Shown piece by piece: positions 1-9,330 of a stretch of DNA of 64,000 nt; the stretch's first letter is position 1, and every line of letters begins with the position of its first letter. The stretch is from Owenweeksia sp963758205 (lineage in GTDB: Bacteria > Bacteroidota > Bacteroidia > Flavobacteriales > Schleiferiaceae). A model generated the notes under the pieces. That model saw nothing but the letters and a program-made list of their open reading frames with translations, was not told where the DNA came from and made no database searches. The position numbers and the translations under genes were made by a program. The stretch lies in NCBI GenBank assembly GCA_963758205.1, contig CAVWUM010000006.1, positions 186,001 to 250,000 on the forward strand, read 5' to 3'.

Positions 1-299
1 ATGAAATATATAATCTGATAAACTCAGATACAGTTTATGCAGGAAAAACAACCCTGATCATGACGAATGATCATGGCCGCCATCTGGATGGAATACAGGA
101 CGGTTTTATCAATCATGGCGATTTATGTGAGGGATGCCGCCACATCAACTTTTTTGCCTGGGGGCCTGACTTTAAAACGGGCGAACTTCTCAATACGCCA
201 CGTCAGCAAATAGATATTGTACCAACCGTTTGTTACCTGATGGGCTTTAAAATGAACCAAAGCCAGGGAAAGGTAATGACTGAATTGTTTAAGGATTAA
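1..299 (+). CDS. Alkaline phosphatase superfamily (sulfatase/phosphatase-like) hydrolase, C-terminal part
   Basis: The frame is open from the left edge (first full codon at base 3), so only about 98 C-terminal residues are present; an internal ATG at 60 is not the start. The segment TNDHGRH carries the Asp-His pair that binds metal in alkaline phosphatase superfamily enzymes, and the later QQIDIVPTVCYLMG resembles the stretch near the sulfatase C terminus that usually reads DIAPT. This supports a metal-dependent phosphate- or sulfate-ester hydrolase. The nucleophile region lies outside the window, so the substrate cannot be told. The next gene starts 5 bases after the stop, which suggests co-transcription. 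Confidence 0.7.
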   Translation, partial: EIYNLINSDTVYAGKTTLIMTNDHGRHLDGIQDGFINHGDLCEGCRHINFFAWGPDFKTGELLNTPRQQIDIVPTVCYLMGFKMNQSQGKVMTELFKD

Positions 300-304
300 T
301 CATT

Positions 305-928
305 ATGAAAACCATTCTCTCAACATTGCTAATTACGGCTTTCATAACCACCAATGGACAAGTTTTTAATAACATGCAATTTGGCCTGGAAGCCGGTGGA
401 AATTATATAGAAGTAGGGCTGGCAGAACGCATTGAATTGCAAATGAGTCTTACAGGGCAAATAAAAAATTCACAACTGTTTTTGGGACCAATAGTACAGA
501 TGTATGCCACCGAAGCTCAAACGGATGCCAGTAAACCAAAGTTTACCGGTTTAAGGGGTGGTTATATGTATAGACTACCTGCGCAAGCCACTCGTTTCGA
601 CCTTTTGTTCAGGTATGAATTTACTTTACAACAATATGAGAACCGATGGGTGGGTAATTTTTACAATGAAACAACCCAAACCTACGTACCATTGTTACAG
701 GAGTCTGAAGAGATTTTTTCAGCACATACCATCGGTTATGGCTTTTCTTATGATATATCCAAACACCTGCGGGTACAAACGGTAATTGCTTTAGGTATAT
801 ACTTTTCAAATATTAAGGAGGAAAGTAAACATAGTTTTGAGGCCGCCAATATAATTTATGACTTTAGAGGATACGGAGACTTTGGTTTTTGCTGGAAACC
901 CTCACTGAGCCTGGGGTACACTTTCTAA
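305..928 (+). CDS. Predicted small outer-membrane beta-barrel protein
   Basis: 207 residues. A Sec-type signal peptide is visible (MKTILSTLLITAFITTNGQ). The mature part alternates short aromatic/hydrophobic strands with polar turns, for example GLRGGYMYRL, FDLLFRYEF and HTIGYGFSYDIS. It ends in SLSLGYTF, a terminal Phe as expected for an outer-membrane barrel recognised by the BAM machinery. Length suggests an 8-10 strand barrel. The family was not recognised. It follows the upstream hydrolase by 5 bases, probably in the same operon, and converges on trkH, whose stop lies 8 bases beyond. Confidence 0.6.
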   Translation: MKTILSTLLITAFITTNGQVFNNMQFGLEAGGNYIEVGLAERIELQMSLTGQIKNSQLFLGPIVQMYATEAQTDASKPKFTGLRGGYMYRLPAQATRFDLLFRYEFTLQQYENRWVGNFYNETTQTYVPLLQESEEIFSAHTIGYGFSYDISKHLRVQTVIALGIYFSNIKEESKHSFEAANIIYDFRGYGDFGFCWKPSLSLGYTF

Positions 929-936
929 CATAAAAA

Positions 937-2394
937 CTACCTGTTACGCCAGAAGTGCGGCATAAAAAGCATCAGAACCGTAAAGAGTTCCAAGCGGCCA
1001 AGCAACATCAGGAAGGATAAAAACCACTTACCCTCTGCAGGCATGTGGGCGAAATTATCAACGGGTCCAACAGAACCCATACCAGGCCCAACATTGCCTA
1101 AGGTTGCCGCCACAGCTCCTGTAGCCGACATAAAATCAAGCCCAAACATTGACATTACCAGAGAACCTGCAAAAAAGATAATCAGGTAAATAAGCACAAA
1201 GGCCATAATAGTATAGGTGATACTCTGTGGCACAGCATTGCCATTAAACCTTACGGGAATTACAGCAGATGGATGCAATTGCCTCTTAAGTTCCAAAAAA
1301 CTGTTTTTAATAAGCACAATTACCCGCATCATCTTTATACCTCCGGCTGTACTACCTGTAGATCCTCCTGAAAAGAATAGCACAAAAATCAGGAACATAA
1401 GGTAGTTGGGCCACAGCAGATAATTATCGGTAATAAAACCAGTGGTGGTTATTATTGAAATAACCTGGAAGAATCCGTTTCTAAAAGCCTCTTCGAAATC
1501 AATATTCATGGTAGCCCACAAGCCAAATGATACAAAGAGACCGATAACAATAATGTTGATAGCATATACCCGCAGCTCCTCATTCCTGAATATTTGCCTG
1601 AACTTACCTGTGAAACCAAAGTAGAGCAGCGTAAAGTTCACCCCTGCCAAAAACATAAAAACCGTGATGATGTAATGAATGGCAGGTGCCGTCCAGTGCG
1701 CGATACTTAGGTTTTTAGTGGAAAAACCACCGGTAGCCATAGTGGCCATGGCGTGATTGATAGCATCAAAAAAGCTCATACCGGCAAATGAAAGCAAAGC
1801 GGTTTCAATAGCCGTTAGGGCAAAATATATCAACCACAAACGCTTTGCGGTTTCTGTAATTCGGGGATGGAGCTTATCCGGTGTTACCCCGGGAGCCTCC
1901 GCCACAAAAAGCTGCATACCTCCTACTCCTAAAAGCGGAAGGATGGCAACTGTAAGTACAATAATTCCCATACCACCAAGCCAATGGGTCATACTCCTCC
2001 AAAAGAGCAAAGCACGAGGCAGTGATTCAATATCCGTTAAAATAGTAGCTCCGGTAGTGGTAAACCCACTGATAGTTTCAAAAAAAGCATCGGCTATACC
2101 AGGAATATATCCGCTAATGAGGTATGGCAGGCTGCCAAAAAAAGACATGGCAACCCAGCCACTGGACACAATGAGAAACCCATCACGCTTTTTTACATCA
2201 CGATTTTTGTTGCCGTAATTAATAAGCCTAAGGCCAACACCGGCCGCAAAAGTAATTAGCGAGGATAAGGCCAGCGACTTCCAGTCTTCCCCGTAGTATA
2301 CAGACCAAATGATGCTCAATGCCATAGTGGCCGAAACCAGCATCAGCAATGTGCCCGTAAGGGCGGCTATCATTTTAAAGTTGAATGACCTCAT
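937..2394 (-). CDS. trkH: Trk-type potassium uptake channel subunit TrkH
   Basis: 485 residues, the usual TrkH length, almost entirely membrane helices. It is the K+-translocating subunit in the inner membrane. The four selectivity-filter loops of the SKT superfamily are recognisable: GFTTTGAT near 110-117, ATGGFST near 220-225, TTTGF near 316-320 and LGNVGPG near 432-438. The GGIKMMR stretch near 351 matches the family's intramembrane loop region. It lies 6 bases downstream of trkA on the same strand, so the pair is an operon encoding channel and nucleotide-gated regulator. No promoter is needed in the short gap. Confidence 0.95.
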   Translation of the reverse strand: MRSFNFKMIAALTGTLLMLVSATMALSIIWSVYYGEDWKSLALSSLITFAAGVGLRLINYGNKNRDVKKRDGFLIVSSGWVAMSFFGSLPYLISGYIPGIADAFFETISGFTTTGATILTDIESLPRALLFWRSMTHWLGGMGIIVLTVAILPLLGVGGMQLFVAEAPGVTPDKLHPRITETAKRLWLIYFALTAIETALLSFAGMSFFDAINHAMATMATGGFSTKNLSIAHWTAPAIHYIITVFMFLAGVNFTLLYFGFTGKFRQIFRNEELRVYAINIIVIGLFVSFGLWATMNIDFEEAFRNGFFQVISIITTTGFITDNYLLWPNYLMFLIFVLFFSGGSTGSTAGGIKMMRVIVLIKNSFLELKRQLHPSAVIPVRFNGNAVPQSITYTIMAFVLIYLIIFFAGSLVMSMFGLDFMSATGAVAATLGNVGPGMGSVGPVDNFAHMPAEGKWFLSFLMLLGRLELFTVLMLFMPHFWRNR

Positions 2395-2400
2395 GAACTG

Positions 2401-3741
2401 TTATCTGAAAAAGCGTGTGGTTTTTTTGGCGCAACCGAGTTTCGCAAAAACGATTACACGGTCATTGGGTTCAATTTGAAAATCGCCATTGGGTATAAGG
2501 CCTTTATTGCCACGTACCACACCACCTATAAGGGCACCTTTGGGCAAGCCCAGCTCGCGAATCTTACCTTGGGTAACTTTGCCCTTATCGCTCACCTGAA
2601 ACTCCATCACCTCGGCATCCACACCATGTATGGTGCTAAGCGCCACAAAATCACCACGCCTGATGTAGCGGTAAATAAAGTTGGCAGCGGCCAGCTTTTT
2701 ATTAATCAGGGAATCTATACCAATACTTTGTGATAAGCTTTGATATTCAATATTTTCAGTAAGGGCGATGGTTTTTTTAGCACCCCTGTTTTTGGCCACC
2801 AGGCAAGCCAAAATGTTAGTTTCGGAGTTACCGGTAGCGGCCACAAACACATCGGTTTTGGCTATGCCCTCTTCCTCCAGCTTTTCCACATCTGTACCGT
2901 CAAAATTCAAAACCAGCGCATCAGGGAAGTCAGCGGCAATTTCTCTTGACTTTTCGTAATCCTGCTCAATAAGCTTAATGTGATAATCCTTACTAAGCTT
3001 ACGCACAAGGTGGCGGCCTGTGCGGCTCCCTCCCATTATCATTATGCGGTCAACATCAATTTTTTGCTTGCCGGTAACCTGTATCACATCTTTTAAGCCC
3101 TCTGAGTGAGTTATAGCAAAAAGGTGATCACCAGCCTCAATCCGTGTATCTCCTTTCGGGATTAGTGTCTCTTCTTCTCGCTTTATAGCTACAATCACAT
3201 AGTTTCGCTCCTTATGCATGGCGGCCACTTCAGCTATGGTTTTCCCAACTACACCAGCATCCTTCTCTACATCTAAACCTAACAGTGTGATTTTCCCATT
3301 TTCAAATTCTATAGATTCGGTAGCAGCATTGGTTTTAATAAGATGACGTACCTCCCTGGCTGCCAATGATTCCGGAGAAATTAACTCATCAATACCCAGT
3401 TCGCGGATATTCATGGTTTTGGCGTCCGTCAGATATTGCATCTGGCTAATCCTGGCGATGGTTTTACGTGCTCCCCACCTTTTGGCATAAATAGCACTTA
3501 TAATGTTGGCCTCCTCTACCGAGGTAACTGAAATAAACAAATCTGCAGAATCAACCTTTGCCTTTTGAAGCACTTTAAAATCAGTTACTTCACCAGCTAT
3601 GGTAATGGCATCTATACTTGAGTCAATGTTGGATAATCGATCCTGATCACGATCAATGAGAGTAATGTTATGAGATTCGCTGGAAAGCCATCTGGAAAGG
3701 TGAATTCCTACCGCACCTGCACCTGCAATCACAATGTCCAT
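2401..3741 (-). CDS. trkA: Trk system potassium transporter regulatory subunit TrkA
   Basis: 446 residues with the duplicated RCK architecture of TrkA. A first Rossmann fold opens with AGAGAVG (6-12) and an acidic residue near 30 for NAD(H) binding, followed by a TrkA_C domain (about 140-220). A second Rossmann-like fold opens near 233 (MIMGGSRTGRH), followed by a second TrkA_C domain (about 370-440). TrkA is the peripheral cytoplasmic subunit that gates TrkH according to bound nucleotide. It is the first gene of the trkA-trkH operon. The 132 bases upstream to the next gene hold no clear TAnnTTTG box. Confidence 0.95.
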   Translation of the reverse strand: MDIVIAGAGAVGIHLSRWLSSESHNITLIDRDQDRLSNIDSSIDAITIAGEVTDFKVLQKAKVDSADLFISVTSVEEANIISAIYAKRWGARKTIARISQMQYLTDAKTMNIRELGIDELISPESLAAREVRHLIKTNAATESIEFENGKITLLGLDVEKDAGVVGKTIAEVAAMHKERNYVIVAIKREEETLIPKGDTRIEAGDHLFAITHSEGLKDVIQVTGKQKIDVDRIMIMGGSRTGRHLVRKLSKDYHIKLIEQDYEKSREIAADFPDALVLNFDGTDVEKLEEEGIAKTDVFVAATGNSETNILACLVAKNRGAKKTIALTENIEYQSLSQSIGIDSLINKKLAAANFIYRYIRRGDFVALSTIHGVDAEVMEFQVSDKGKVTQGKIRELGLPKGALIGGVVRGNKGLIPNGDFQIEPNDRVIVFAKLGCAKKTTRFFR

Positions 3742-3873
3742 AAAGTATTTTTATAAAACGGGACGAAAGTAATAATTGGAACTATACCGACCCGATAATA
3801 TTGCTAATATTAGATTAAAGGCCATAATGGGGGGATTTGTTGTAAACGCATAACAACGCAATAAGCGGGCTAT

Positions 3874-4374
3874 TCAGTATTCAATGGCTATTAACTCAAA
3901 CTCCCTGGACCTATCACCTAATCTAAGCGTAACATTATCTCCTACCTTTTTACCACTAACTGCTTTAGCAATAGGCGCTACAAAGGCAATCAGCTGATCT
4001 TTTACAGAGGCTTCATCCACTCCAACAATTCTAAAAACAAGGTTTTTTGAATTATCACCGGGTTTTAGTGTAACCCTGGCTCCAAAACGTACTTCGTCCT
4101 TTGGCTGATCTTCCGGGCTAAGAACCCTGGCACTGCTTATTCTTTCATCCAGTAATCGAAGTTTACCATCCACAACCATATTGGCACGCCTGCGCTCCGT
4201 ATCATTTTCAGATTTATTGGCAGCCCGTTCCTGCTCAAGCTGATTGCGTTCATCTTCCAGTTTTTGCAGCCCCAATGGCGTAACATAGTTTGTAACCCCT
4301 GGCGGCAGCGCTGCCCTTGGCGGGATAAACGGAGCTTCTTCCTGATCTTCTTCTTTTACAAATCCTCTGCTCAT
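3874..4374 (-). CDS. GreA/GreB-family transcription elongation factor
   Basis: 166 residues. Residues 1-30 are an acidic and Pro-rich extension, then comes the GreA/GreB layout: an N-terminal coiled coil (about 35-95, with KSENDTERRRAN at the hairpin tip) and a C-terminal FKBP-like domain (about 100-166, ending in LGDRSREFELIAIEY). Gre factors enter the RNA polymerase secondary channel and stimulate cleavage of backtracked RNA. The tip keeps one acidic residue where GreA normally has two (Asp-x-x-Glu), so full cleavage activity is uncertain. It could be a Gre-like paralogue rather than the housekeeping GreA. Confidence 0.85.
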   Translation of the reverse strand: MSRGFVKEEDQEEAPFIPPRAALPPGVTNYVTPLGLQKLEDERNQLEQERAANKSENDTERRRANMVVDGKLRLLDERISSARVLSPEDQPKDEVRFGARVTLKPGDNSKNLVFRIVGVDEASVKDQLIAFVAPIAKAVSGKKVGDNVTLRLGDRSREFELIAIEY

Positions 4375-4474
4375 AGTTATGTTAACTGTGGGTTGGGTTG
4401 AAGGTTTAAAACATGAAGTTCACTGCGTAAACCGTAAGCTTTAGCATAGAATGGAAGCCTGCTGGTTTTTTGTT

Positions 4475-6998
4475 TCACCCCTCCTTCCTCAGCACCTCCA
4501 ATGGCGGACGGCTAACTACCTCCCTGCTATTGCTCAGCCCGATAATCACCGTAAGGATAGTAATAGAGAAATAGGCGATTAGCAACGGTAGAAGCTCGGG
4601 AGCAAACACGGTTTCAAAGCTAAACCAGGCCAATGCGGAGCTGGCGATAATAGCAATCAAAATGCCAACAAAAGCCGCCAGGCTGCCTAGTAAAAAGTAC
4701 TCCAGTGTATTTATGCTGAGTATCTGTTTGCGGCTGGCGCCCAGTGTACGAAGCAGCACACTCTCCTGCATACGCTGAAATTTGCTGATAATCACCGAAC
4801 CGATCAATACAATCAGTCCGGTTATGATGCTGAAAAAAGCCATAAAGCGAATAACGAAGGAGACCTTACCGATTACCTCGTCTATGGTTTGTAATATCAG
4901 GTTGAGATCAACAATGGAGATGTTTGGAAACTGACGAACAATTGTTTGCTGGAATTTAGCTGATTGCTCAGCACTGCTGAAACGGCTCAATAGTACATGA
5001 AACTTAGGGGCATCCTTCCAACACGCCCTCCGGGAAAACGACCAGGAAATTAGTTTCCACGCGTTGCCAGTCCACTTTACGGATGCTTCCCACGTAAGTG
5101 ATAAGCATGGCACCCTGAACATTAAACACTAGAGGATCACCAATATCCACCTTCATATCTTCCGCCACGCCTTCTTCCAACGAAATAAAAATGCTGTCGC
5201 CAGGTTTCACCTGTCCACGCCACTTACCTTTTGTGATGGTTTCCGAATCTGACAATGAATCACGGTAAGTAACGCGGTACTCGTGCCGTAATACCCAACT
5301 CTTTACTTCAGAAGTGGTATCCGCCCGCAATGTTTCCACATCTGTGCCCTTAAGGGTTTTAAGGCGCATGGTTACCAGTGGTACATCAGCTAATACGGGC
5401 ATATCCAGTTCTTTGGCCACATCCTTTACCGAATCCAGCTGACTGGTTTGTATGTCAAACAACAGCATGTTGGGCCTACTTTCCGGAGCAGAAGTAAATG
5501 CCACTTTATTGAGCAAAAGCTGCTGGGTAAGTAGTAAGGTAATGATTAATGCCGTTCCCAACCCAATGCTACTTACAAGTACCAGTGTTTGATTATTTGG
5601 ACGATACAGGTTGGAAAGACTTTGCCTGAGTATGAACGACCCTTTGGTAGGGAAAAACCTCCTCACCAACCAAATGATAAGCTGTGCTACCAGGGCCAGC
5701 AAACCAAAAGCTGCAAACAGGCCTCCTGTAAAAATCAGTGCCCGCAGCCAATCGCCTAATTGCAAAAAGGAAAATCCATATACAAACAACAGGATAAGAA
5801 CATACACCACGTATGGCGGGCGGGGCTTGTCTTCACTTTCAAAGGAAGCTCTGAGTGCCTTTAATGGAGATATACTTCTGATGTTGATAAGTGGAAACAG
5901 GGCAAACAAAATGGCGGTAAGTACACCCAGCGCGATACCTTGAAAAATAGAACCCCAGCTAAACGCCAGATCAACCTCAAACGGCAGAAAACTCTGGAAA
6001 AGAGCCGGCAGGAAATATTGAATGGTTGTGCCCAAGGCCGCCCCTATGGCAGAGCCTATAAAGGCCATTAGCGTAATCTGAATGAGGTAAATGCCCACCA
6101 CGCTTTTAGCATCCGTACCAAGGCAGCGCAATACGGCTATGCTCTGCACTTTTTCCTTCATATAAACATGTACTGAGCTGGCAACGCCCACACAGCCCAG
6201 CAGTAGCGCCACAAAAGCTGTTAGGTTTAAAAAGCCTGTAAGGTCTGAATAGGCCTCTCCCACTTCATCTTTGCGCTCGGCCACGTCATCAAAGCGGACA
6301 TCCATTTTTTCGAGGCGCGGTTTTATTAAATCTGTGAATATGGCATTATCAAAACCCTCTGGATACTTTAAGTACAACGAGTAGTTAATCCGGCTGCCCT
6401 TTTGCAACAGGCCGGTTTCATTAATCAAACTAATGGGAATAAAAACGGGTGGAGCCACACTTGCGGCAATACCCACCTGCCCGGGGACTTTTACCAGGCT
6501 ACCTGTAATATCAAAAACCACCTCGCCTACTTTCAGGCTATCGCCTACCCCGGCATTAAATTGCAGCAACAGGGTTTTATCCACTAAAGCTCTCTGACCT
6601 TGAGTGAAAGTAGCTGAGGCCTTTGCCGGCATAGCTTCCAGTTCTCCGTAAAAAGGAAATTTATCGTCAACCGCCCGTACATTTATTAGGCGGGTCCCAT
6701 TATTTTTTGGGAAAAGTACCATGCTGGCAAAGCTTATCTGCTCGCTCTTTTGCATGTTGAGGCTATCAAACAGCTGATGTAATTCATCACTGATAGGCTG
6801 GCGACTAGAGACTTCCAAGTCTGCACCAAGCAGCTCCTTAGCCTCGCTGTTTATTTCATTTTTTAGATTATCGCCAAAAGAGTTGATGGCCACCAAAGCC
6901 GCGATACCCAAAATGATGCTGCTCATAAATAGGAACAATCGGCCCCGGTTTTTGCGGCTGTCGCGCCAGGCCATTTTAAATAACCAACTGTACTTCAT
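4475..6998 (-). pseudogene. FtsX/MacB-type ABC transporter permease (YbbP-like), frameshifted
   Basis: Two overlapping frames (5004-6998 and 4475-5122) together make one ~840-residue protein, the normal size for a YbbP-like permease. The upstream frame ends VFPEGVLEGCP and the downstream frame continues DAPKFHVLLSRF. Removing one G of the GG pair at 5014-5015 (minus strand) restores VLEDAPKFHV. The layout is an N-terminal membrane helix with a MacB-like periplasmic domain, an FtsX domain of several helices (about 255-400), more helices, a second periplasmic domain and a C-terminal FtsX domain ending in PPLEVLRKEG. The start overlaps the ATPase stop by one base (TGATG). It probably exports or extracts a lipid-like substrate. 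The frame change may be a sequencing error. Confidence 0.85.
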
Positions 6999-7696
6999 CA
7001 GGCCTTAGCAGTTTCAGAAGGTTGATCTTCCACCAGTTTGCCGCCTTTCATTTTAAGGATACGGCCGGTTTTAGAGGCCAGCTCCAAATCATGGGTAACC
7101 ATAATAAGGGTGGTGCCCTGCTCACGGTTCAGCTCAAAAATCAGATCTTCAATGGTGGTTCCGGTTTCTTCATCCAGGTTGCCGGTGGGTTCATCGGCAA
7201 ACAAAATAGTGGGCTTATTGGAAAAGGCCCGCGCTATGGAAACCCTTTGCTGCTCGCCACCTGATAATTGGGATGGATAATGATTATAGCGATCACCCAA
7301 ACCTACTTTTTCCAGCAATTCAATGGCATGTTTACGTACGCCCTTCTCCCCTTTCAATTCCATGGGGATCATTACATTTTCTAAAGCAGTAAGGGTGGGC
7401 ATCAGGTTAAAGCTCTGAAAGATGAAACCAACATGCTGATTGCGCACAGCTGCCCTTTCATCCTCACTTAGCTTGTCAAGCGTAATTCCATTCAACACTA
7501 CCGAGCCAGATGTAGCTCTGTCCAGCCCAGCGCAAAGGCCAAGCAGCGTGGTTTTGCCACTACCGGAAGGCCCGACAATAGCGCAGCTTCCGCCCTTGGA
7601 AATTTCAAAATTTACAGCATCTAAAACGGTAAGGCTGCGGCCACCACTGGGGTAGGTTTTAGTAAGATTGGAAACGGAGAGAATGGTATCGCTCAT
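6998..7696 (-). CDS. ABC transporter ATP-binding protein (LolD/YbbA type)
   Basis: 232 residues, one complete nucleotide-binding domain. Walker A is GPSGSGKTT (42-50), the Q-loop is FQSFN, the signature is LSGGEQQR (144-151), Walker B is ILFADEP with catalytic Glu 169, and the switch His is in MVTHD. The spacing and the SGKTTLLGL context are those of the LolD/MacB/YbbA group that powers FtsX-like permeases. It is translationally coupled to the permease downstream. With the tesA-like gene nearby, the set resembles the ybbA-ybbP-tesA neighbourhood of proteobacteria. A minus-strand TAnnTTTG box lies 23 bases upstream of the start. Confidence 0.93.
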   Translation of the reverse strand: MSDTILSVSNLTKTYPSGGRSLTVLDAVNFEISKGGSCAIVGPSGSGKTTLLGLCAGLDRATSGSVVLNGITLDKLSEDERAAVRNQHVGFIFQSFNLMPTLTALENVMIPMELKGEKGVRKHAIELLEKVGLGDRYNHYPSQLSGGEQQRVSIARAFSNKPTILFADEPTGNLDEETGTTIEDLIFELNREQGTTLIMVTHDLELASKTGRILKMKGGKLVEDQPSETAKA

Positions 7697-7719
7697 TTAT
7701 TGGATAATTGTAGGAAGCA

Positions 7720-7727
7720 CAAAACTA
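7720..7727 (-). promoter_or_regulatory. Candidate Bacteroidota -7 box for the ABC exporter operon
   Basis: Read on the minus strand the bases are TAGTTTTG, matching TAnnTTTG. The box lies 23 bases before the ATPase start. No TTTG -33 box is seen at the expected distance, so support is from position and one element only. Confidence 0.4.
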
Positions 7728-7837
7728 CGGAAGCGATGGAAGGTTTTTGATTGAGGTAGTTATGGAGGGATTTTATAGTTATTTCATTTAGCCAGATGAT
7801 TGGAATCGAGGTGCAGGTGGGAACAATTTCTATAAGT

Positions 7838-7845
7838 TAATTTTG
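7838..7845 (+). promoter_or_regulatory. Candidate -7 box for the FISUMP lipoprotein gene
   Basis: TAATTTTG matches TAnnTTTG. It overlaps a possible TTG start at 7843, which argues that translation really starts at the ATG at 7882, ahead of the signal peptide. Confidence 0.4.
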
Positions 7846-7881
7846 TTTTTTGAAAATATTCCTAAAAAATTCAGACACCGA

Positions 7882-8874
7882 ATGAAAAAGTATATTCTCA
7901 TTTTGCTTGGTTTAACTCTATTGAGTTGTAAAAAGAATAAAACTACAGAGCCTGAAAACACGATGTGCCAGGTAGATGAGTCTTATTTTGACGGTTTTAA
8001 ATTTGAGAATACCCTTGATGGCGAAAGGAATATTTCTACTGAAAAGGTTGTTGTTTCACACCTGAATTTCACGCCTGCCCTGGGTGAAATGTATCCGGGT
8101 TACTCCGTTTTACTCTATTTAAGTGATGCTGCGGGAAATAGCCATGGAATTAGAGGTACCACACTCCCCGGATACGGTAATAAAATTCGTGATATTGAGC
8201 TAGCGCCATTACTGCAAGGTAAAAAGTATCGGTATACAGTTACACTAAAAAAGTTCTTAAACCCGGATGACATGCCGTGTTTGCCCTATCCTTATGATCC
8301 GGTGATAGTTGACCTGCCACATACTTATAGTTTTGAAACGCGCAGTGCTAAATTTCCCATTGGGCAAATTACAGATAGGGAAGGCAATATTTACGAAACA
8401 GTTACCATCGGAAACCAGGAGTGGCTTGCTCAGGATCTTCGCTTGAATTTTTATCCGAACGGTGACACTATCCCCAACTTTAGCTCTACACTTAACACGC
8501 CCCTCCCTTACCCGCATTTTAATAATTCGAGAACCTACCTCCCAGGTGCTACTGCAGGTTCAAAAAATCCATGCCCTATGGGCTGGCATGTTCCTACAGT
8601 TTCTGAGTTTGAACAACTTCATACCACACTGCAGCAACTCTACGGAAATAAGTACATGGAAGAAATGTATATTGGATATGATAATGAAACCTACCTATCC
8701 TTTAACGTAAGTGGCTGGCAAAGAAAATACTTGACCAGTACATTAAAGAATGACTCAACTGTATTTGCTTTCCGACCTGACTTTGGGAATAAGAATACAC
8801 CCCTAAAGGTAGAATTGACTACAATAGATGCAAAATGGGATGAGATGGCTTGCATCCGGTGTATTAAGGATTAA
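7882..8874 (+). CDS. Lipoprotein with C-terminal FISUMP (Fibrobacter succinogenes major paralogous) domain
   Basis: 330 residues from the ATG at 7882. The frame is open back to a TTG at 7843, but the lipoprotein signal MKKYILILLGLTLLSC begins at 7882 and a promoter box overlaps the earlier start. The Cys of LLSC is the predicted lipidation site. The middle part (about 40-160) looks like an immunoglobulin-like beta domain. The C-terminal ~150 residues match the FISUMP pattern: TDREGNIYETVTIGNQEWLAQDLR, later NPCPMGWHVPTVSEFEQL, and a late Cys. These domains are found on surface proteins of Bacteroidota and Fibrobacteres, and their role is poorly known. Confidence 0.8.
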   Translation: MKKYILILLGLTLLSCKKNKTTEPENTMCQVDESYFDGFKFENTLDGERNISTEKVVVSHLNFTPALGEMYPGYSVLLYLSDAAGNSHGIRGTTLPGYGNKIRDIELAPLLQGKKYRYTVTLKKFLNPDDMPCLPYPYDPVIVDLPHTYSFETRSAKFPIGQITDREGNIYETVTIGNQEWLAQDLRLNFYPNGDTIPNFSSTLNTPLPYPHFNNSRTYLPGATAGSKNPCPMGWHVPTVSEFEQLHTTLQQLYGNKYMEEMYIGYDNETYLSFNVSGWQRKYLTSTLKNDSTVFAFRPDFGNKNTPLKVELTTIDAKWDEMACIRCIKD

Positions 8875-8900
8875 AGGATGTGGAAATTATAGCCCCCGTT

Positions 8901-8926
8901 CTCGCGGATTTGCAAAGCCGCGCGAG
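8901..8926. repeat. REP-like palindrome in intergenic space
   Basis: CTCGCGG at 8901-8907 faces CCGCGCGAG at 8918-8926 across a short loop containing TGCAAA. It is GC-rich compared with the flanks and lies between two converging genes. It could act as a terminator or be one copy of a dispersed palindromic repeat; no second identical copy was seen in this window. Confidence 0.4.
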
Positions 8927-8952
8927 CTAGATTAATTCTCATCAACAAGAAT

Positions 8953-9330
8953 TTATTTGAGATAATCAAAAACTTTTAATAACTCATTATATAGTCTTAA
9001 GTGTATATCCTCAGGAAGCTCAGACCCTGATTCACCTAAAATTACCTTGTTGGAATCCGTTTTAAATTGATAGGTCTCAAAGTGGTCATCAGCGAGTTCC
9101 TCGTTAACATACGTTTCAACTTTAAACTTAATAGTAACCCATTCTTCGTTCTGATTAATCTCACTCGTGTTGTAAGTTAATGCACAGCCTGATCCACAGC
9201 TAAGTACAAATGAAGAATTATTCAATGCTTCGGAAACTTCCAATTCTGTGGAAGCATTATCTAAAGGCAATTGGCAGTTTTGGAATACCAGCGCTAATAG
9301 AACTATTAGGAATTTTACAATAGAATTCAC
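8953..9330 (-). CDS. Small hypothetical lipoprotein
   Basis: 125 residues starting with GTG. The N terminus has a hydrophobic stretch ending at LVFQNC (Cys 19), a reasonable lipobox. The mature part contains a Cys pair in SCGSGCALTYN and then alternating strand-like segments (EWVTIKFKVETYVNE, DHFETYQFK). No family was recognised. The start overlaps the stop of the upstream lipoprotein gene by four bases (GTGA), so the two are translationally coupled and probably act in the same place on the cell envelope. Confidence 0.6.
   Translation of the reverse strand: MNSIVKFLIVLLALVFQNCQLPLDNASTELEVSEALNNSSFVLSCGSGCALTYNTSEINQNEEWVTIKFKVETYVNEELADDHFETYQFKTDSNKVILGESGSELPEDIHLRLYNELLKVFDYLK

Noticed and set aside
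1757..2218. 153-codon plus-strand frame as a gene
   Set aside because: It is antisense to trkH and shows only reverse-complement patterns of membrane helices.
5004..5122. Programmed frameshifting in the permease
   Set aside because: No heptameric slippery sequence or stimulating stem was seen; a single extra G is a simpler explanation.
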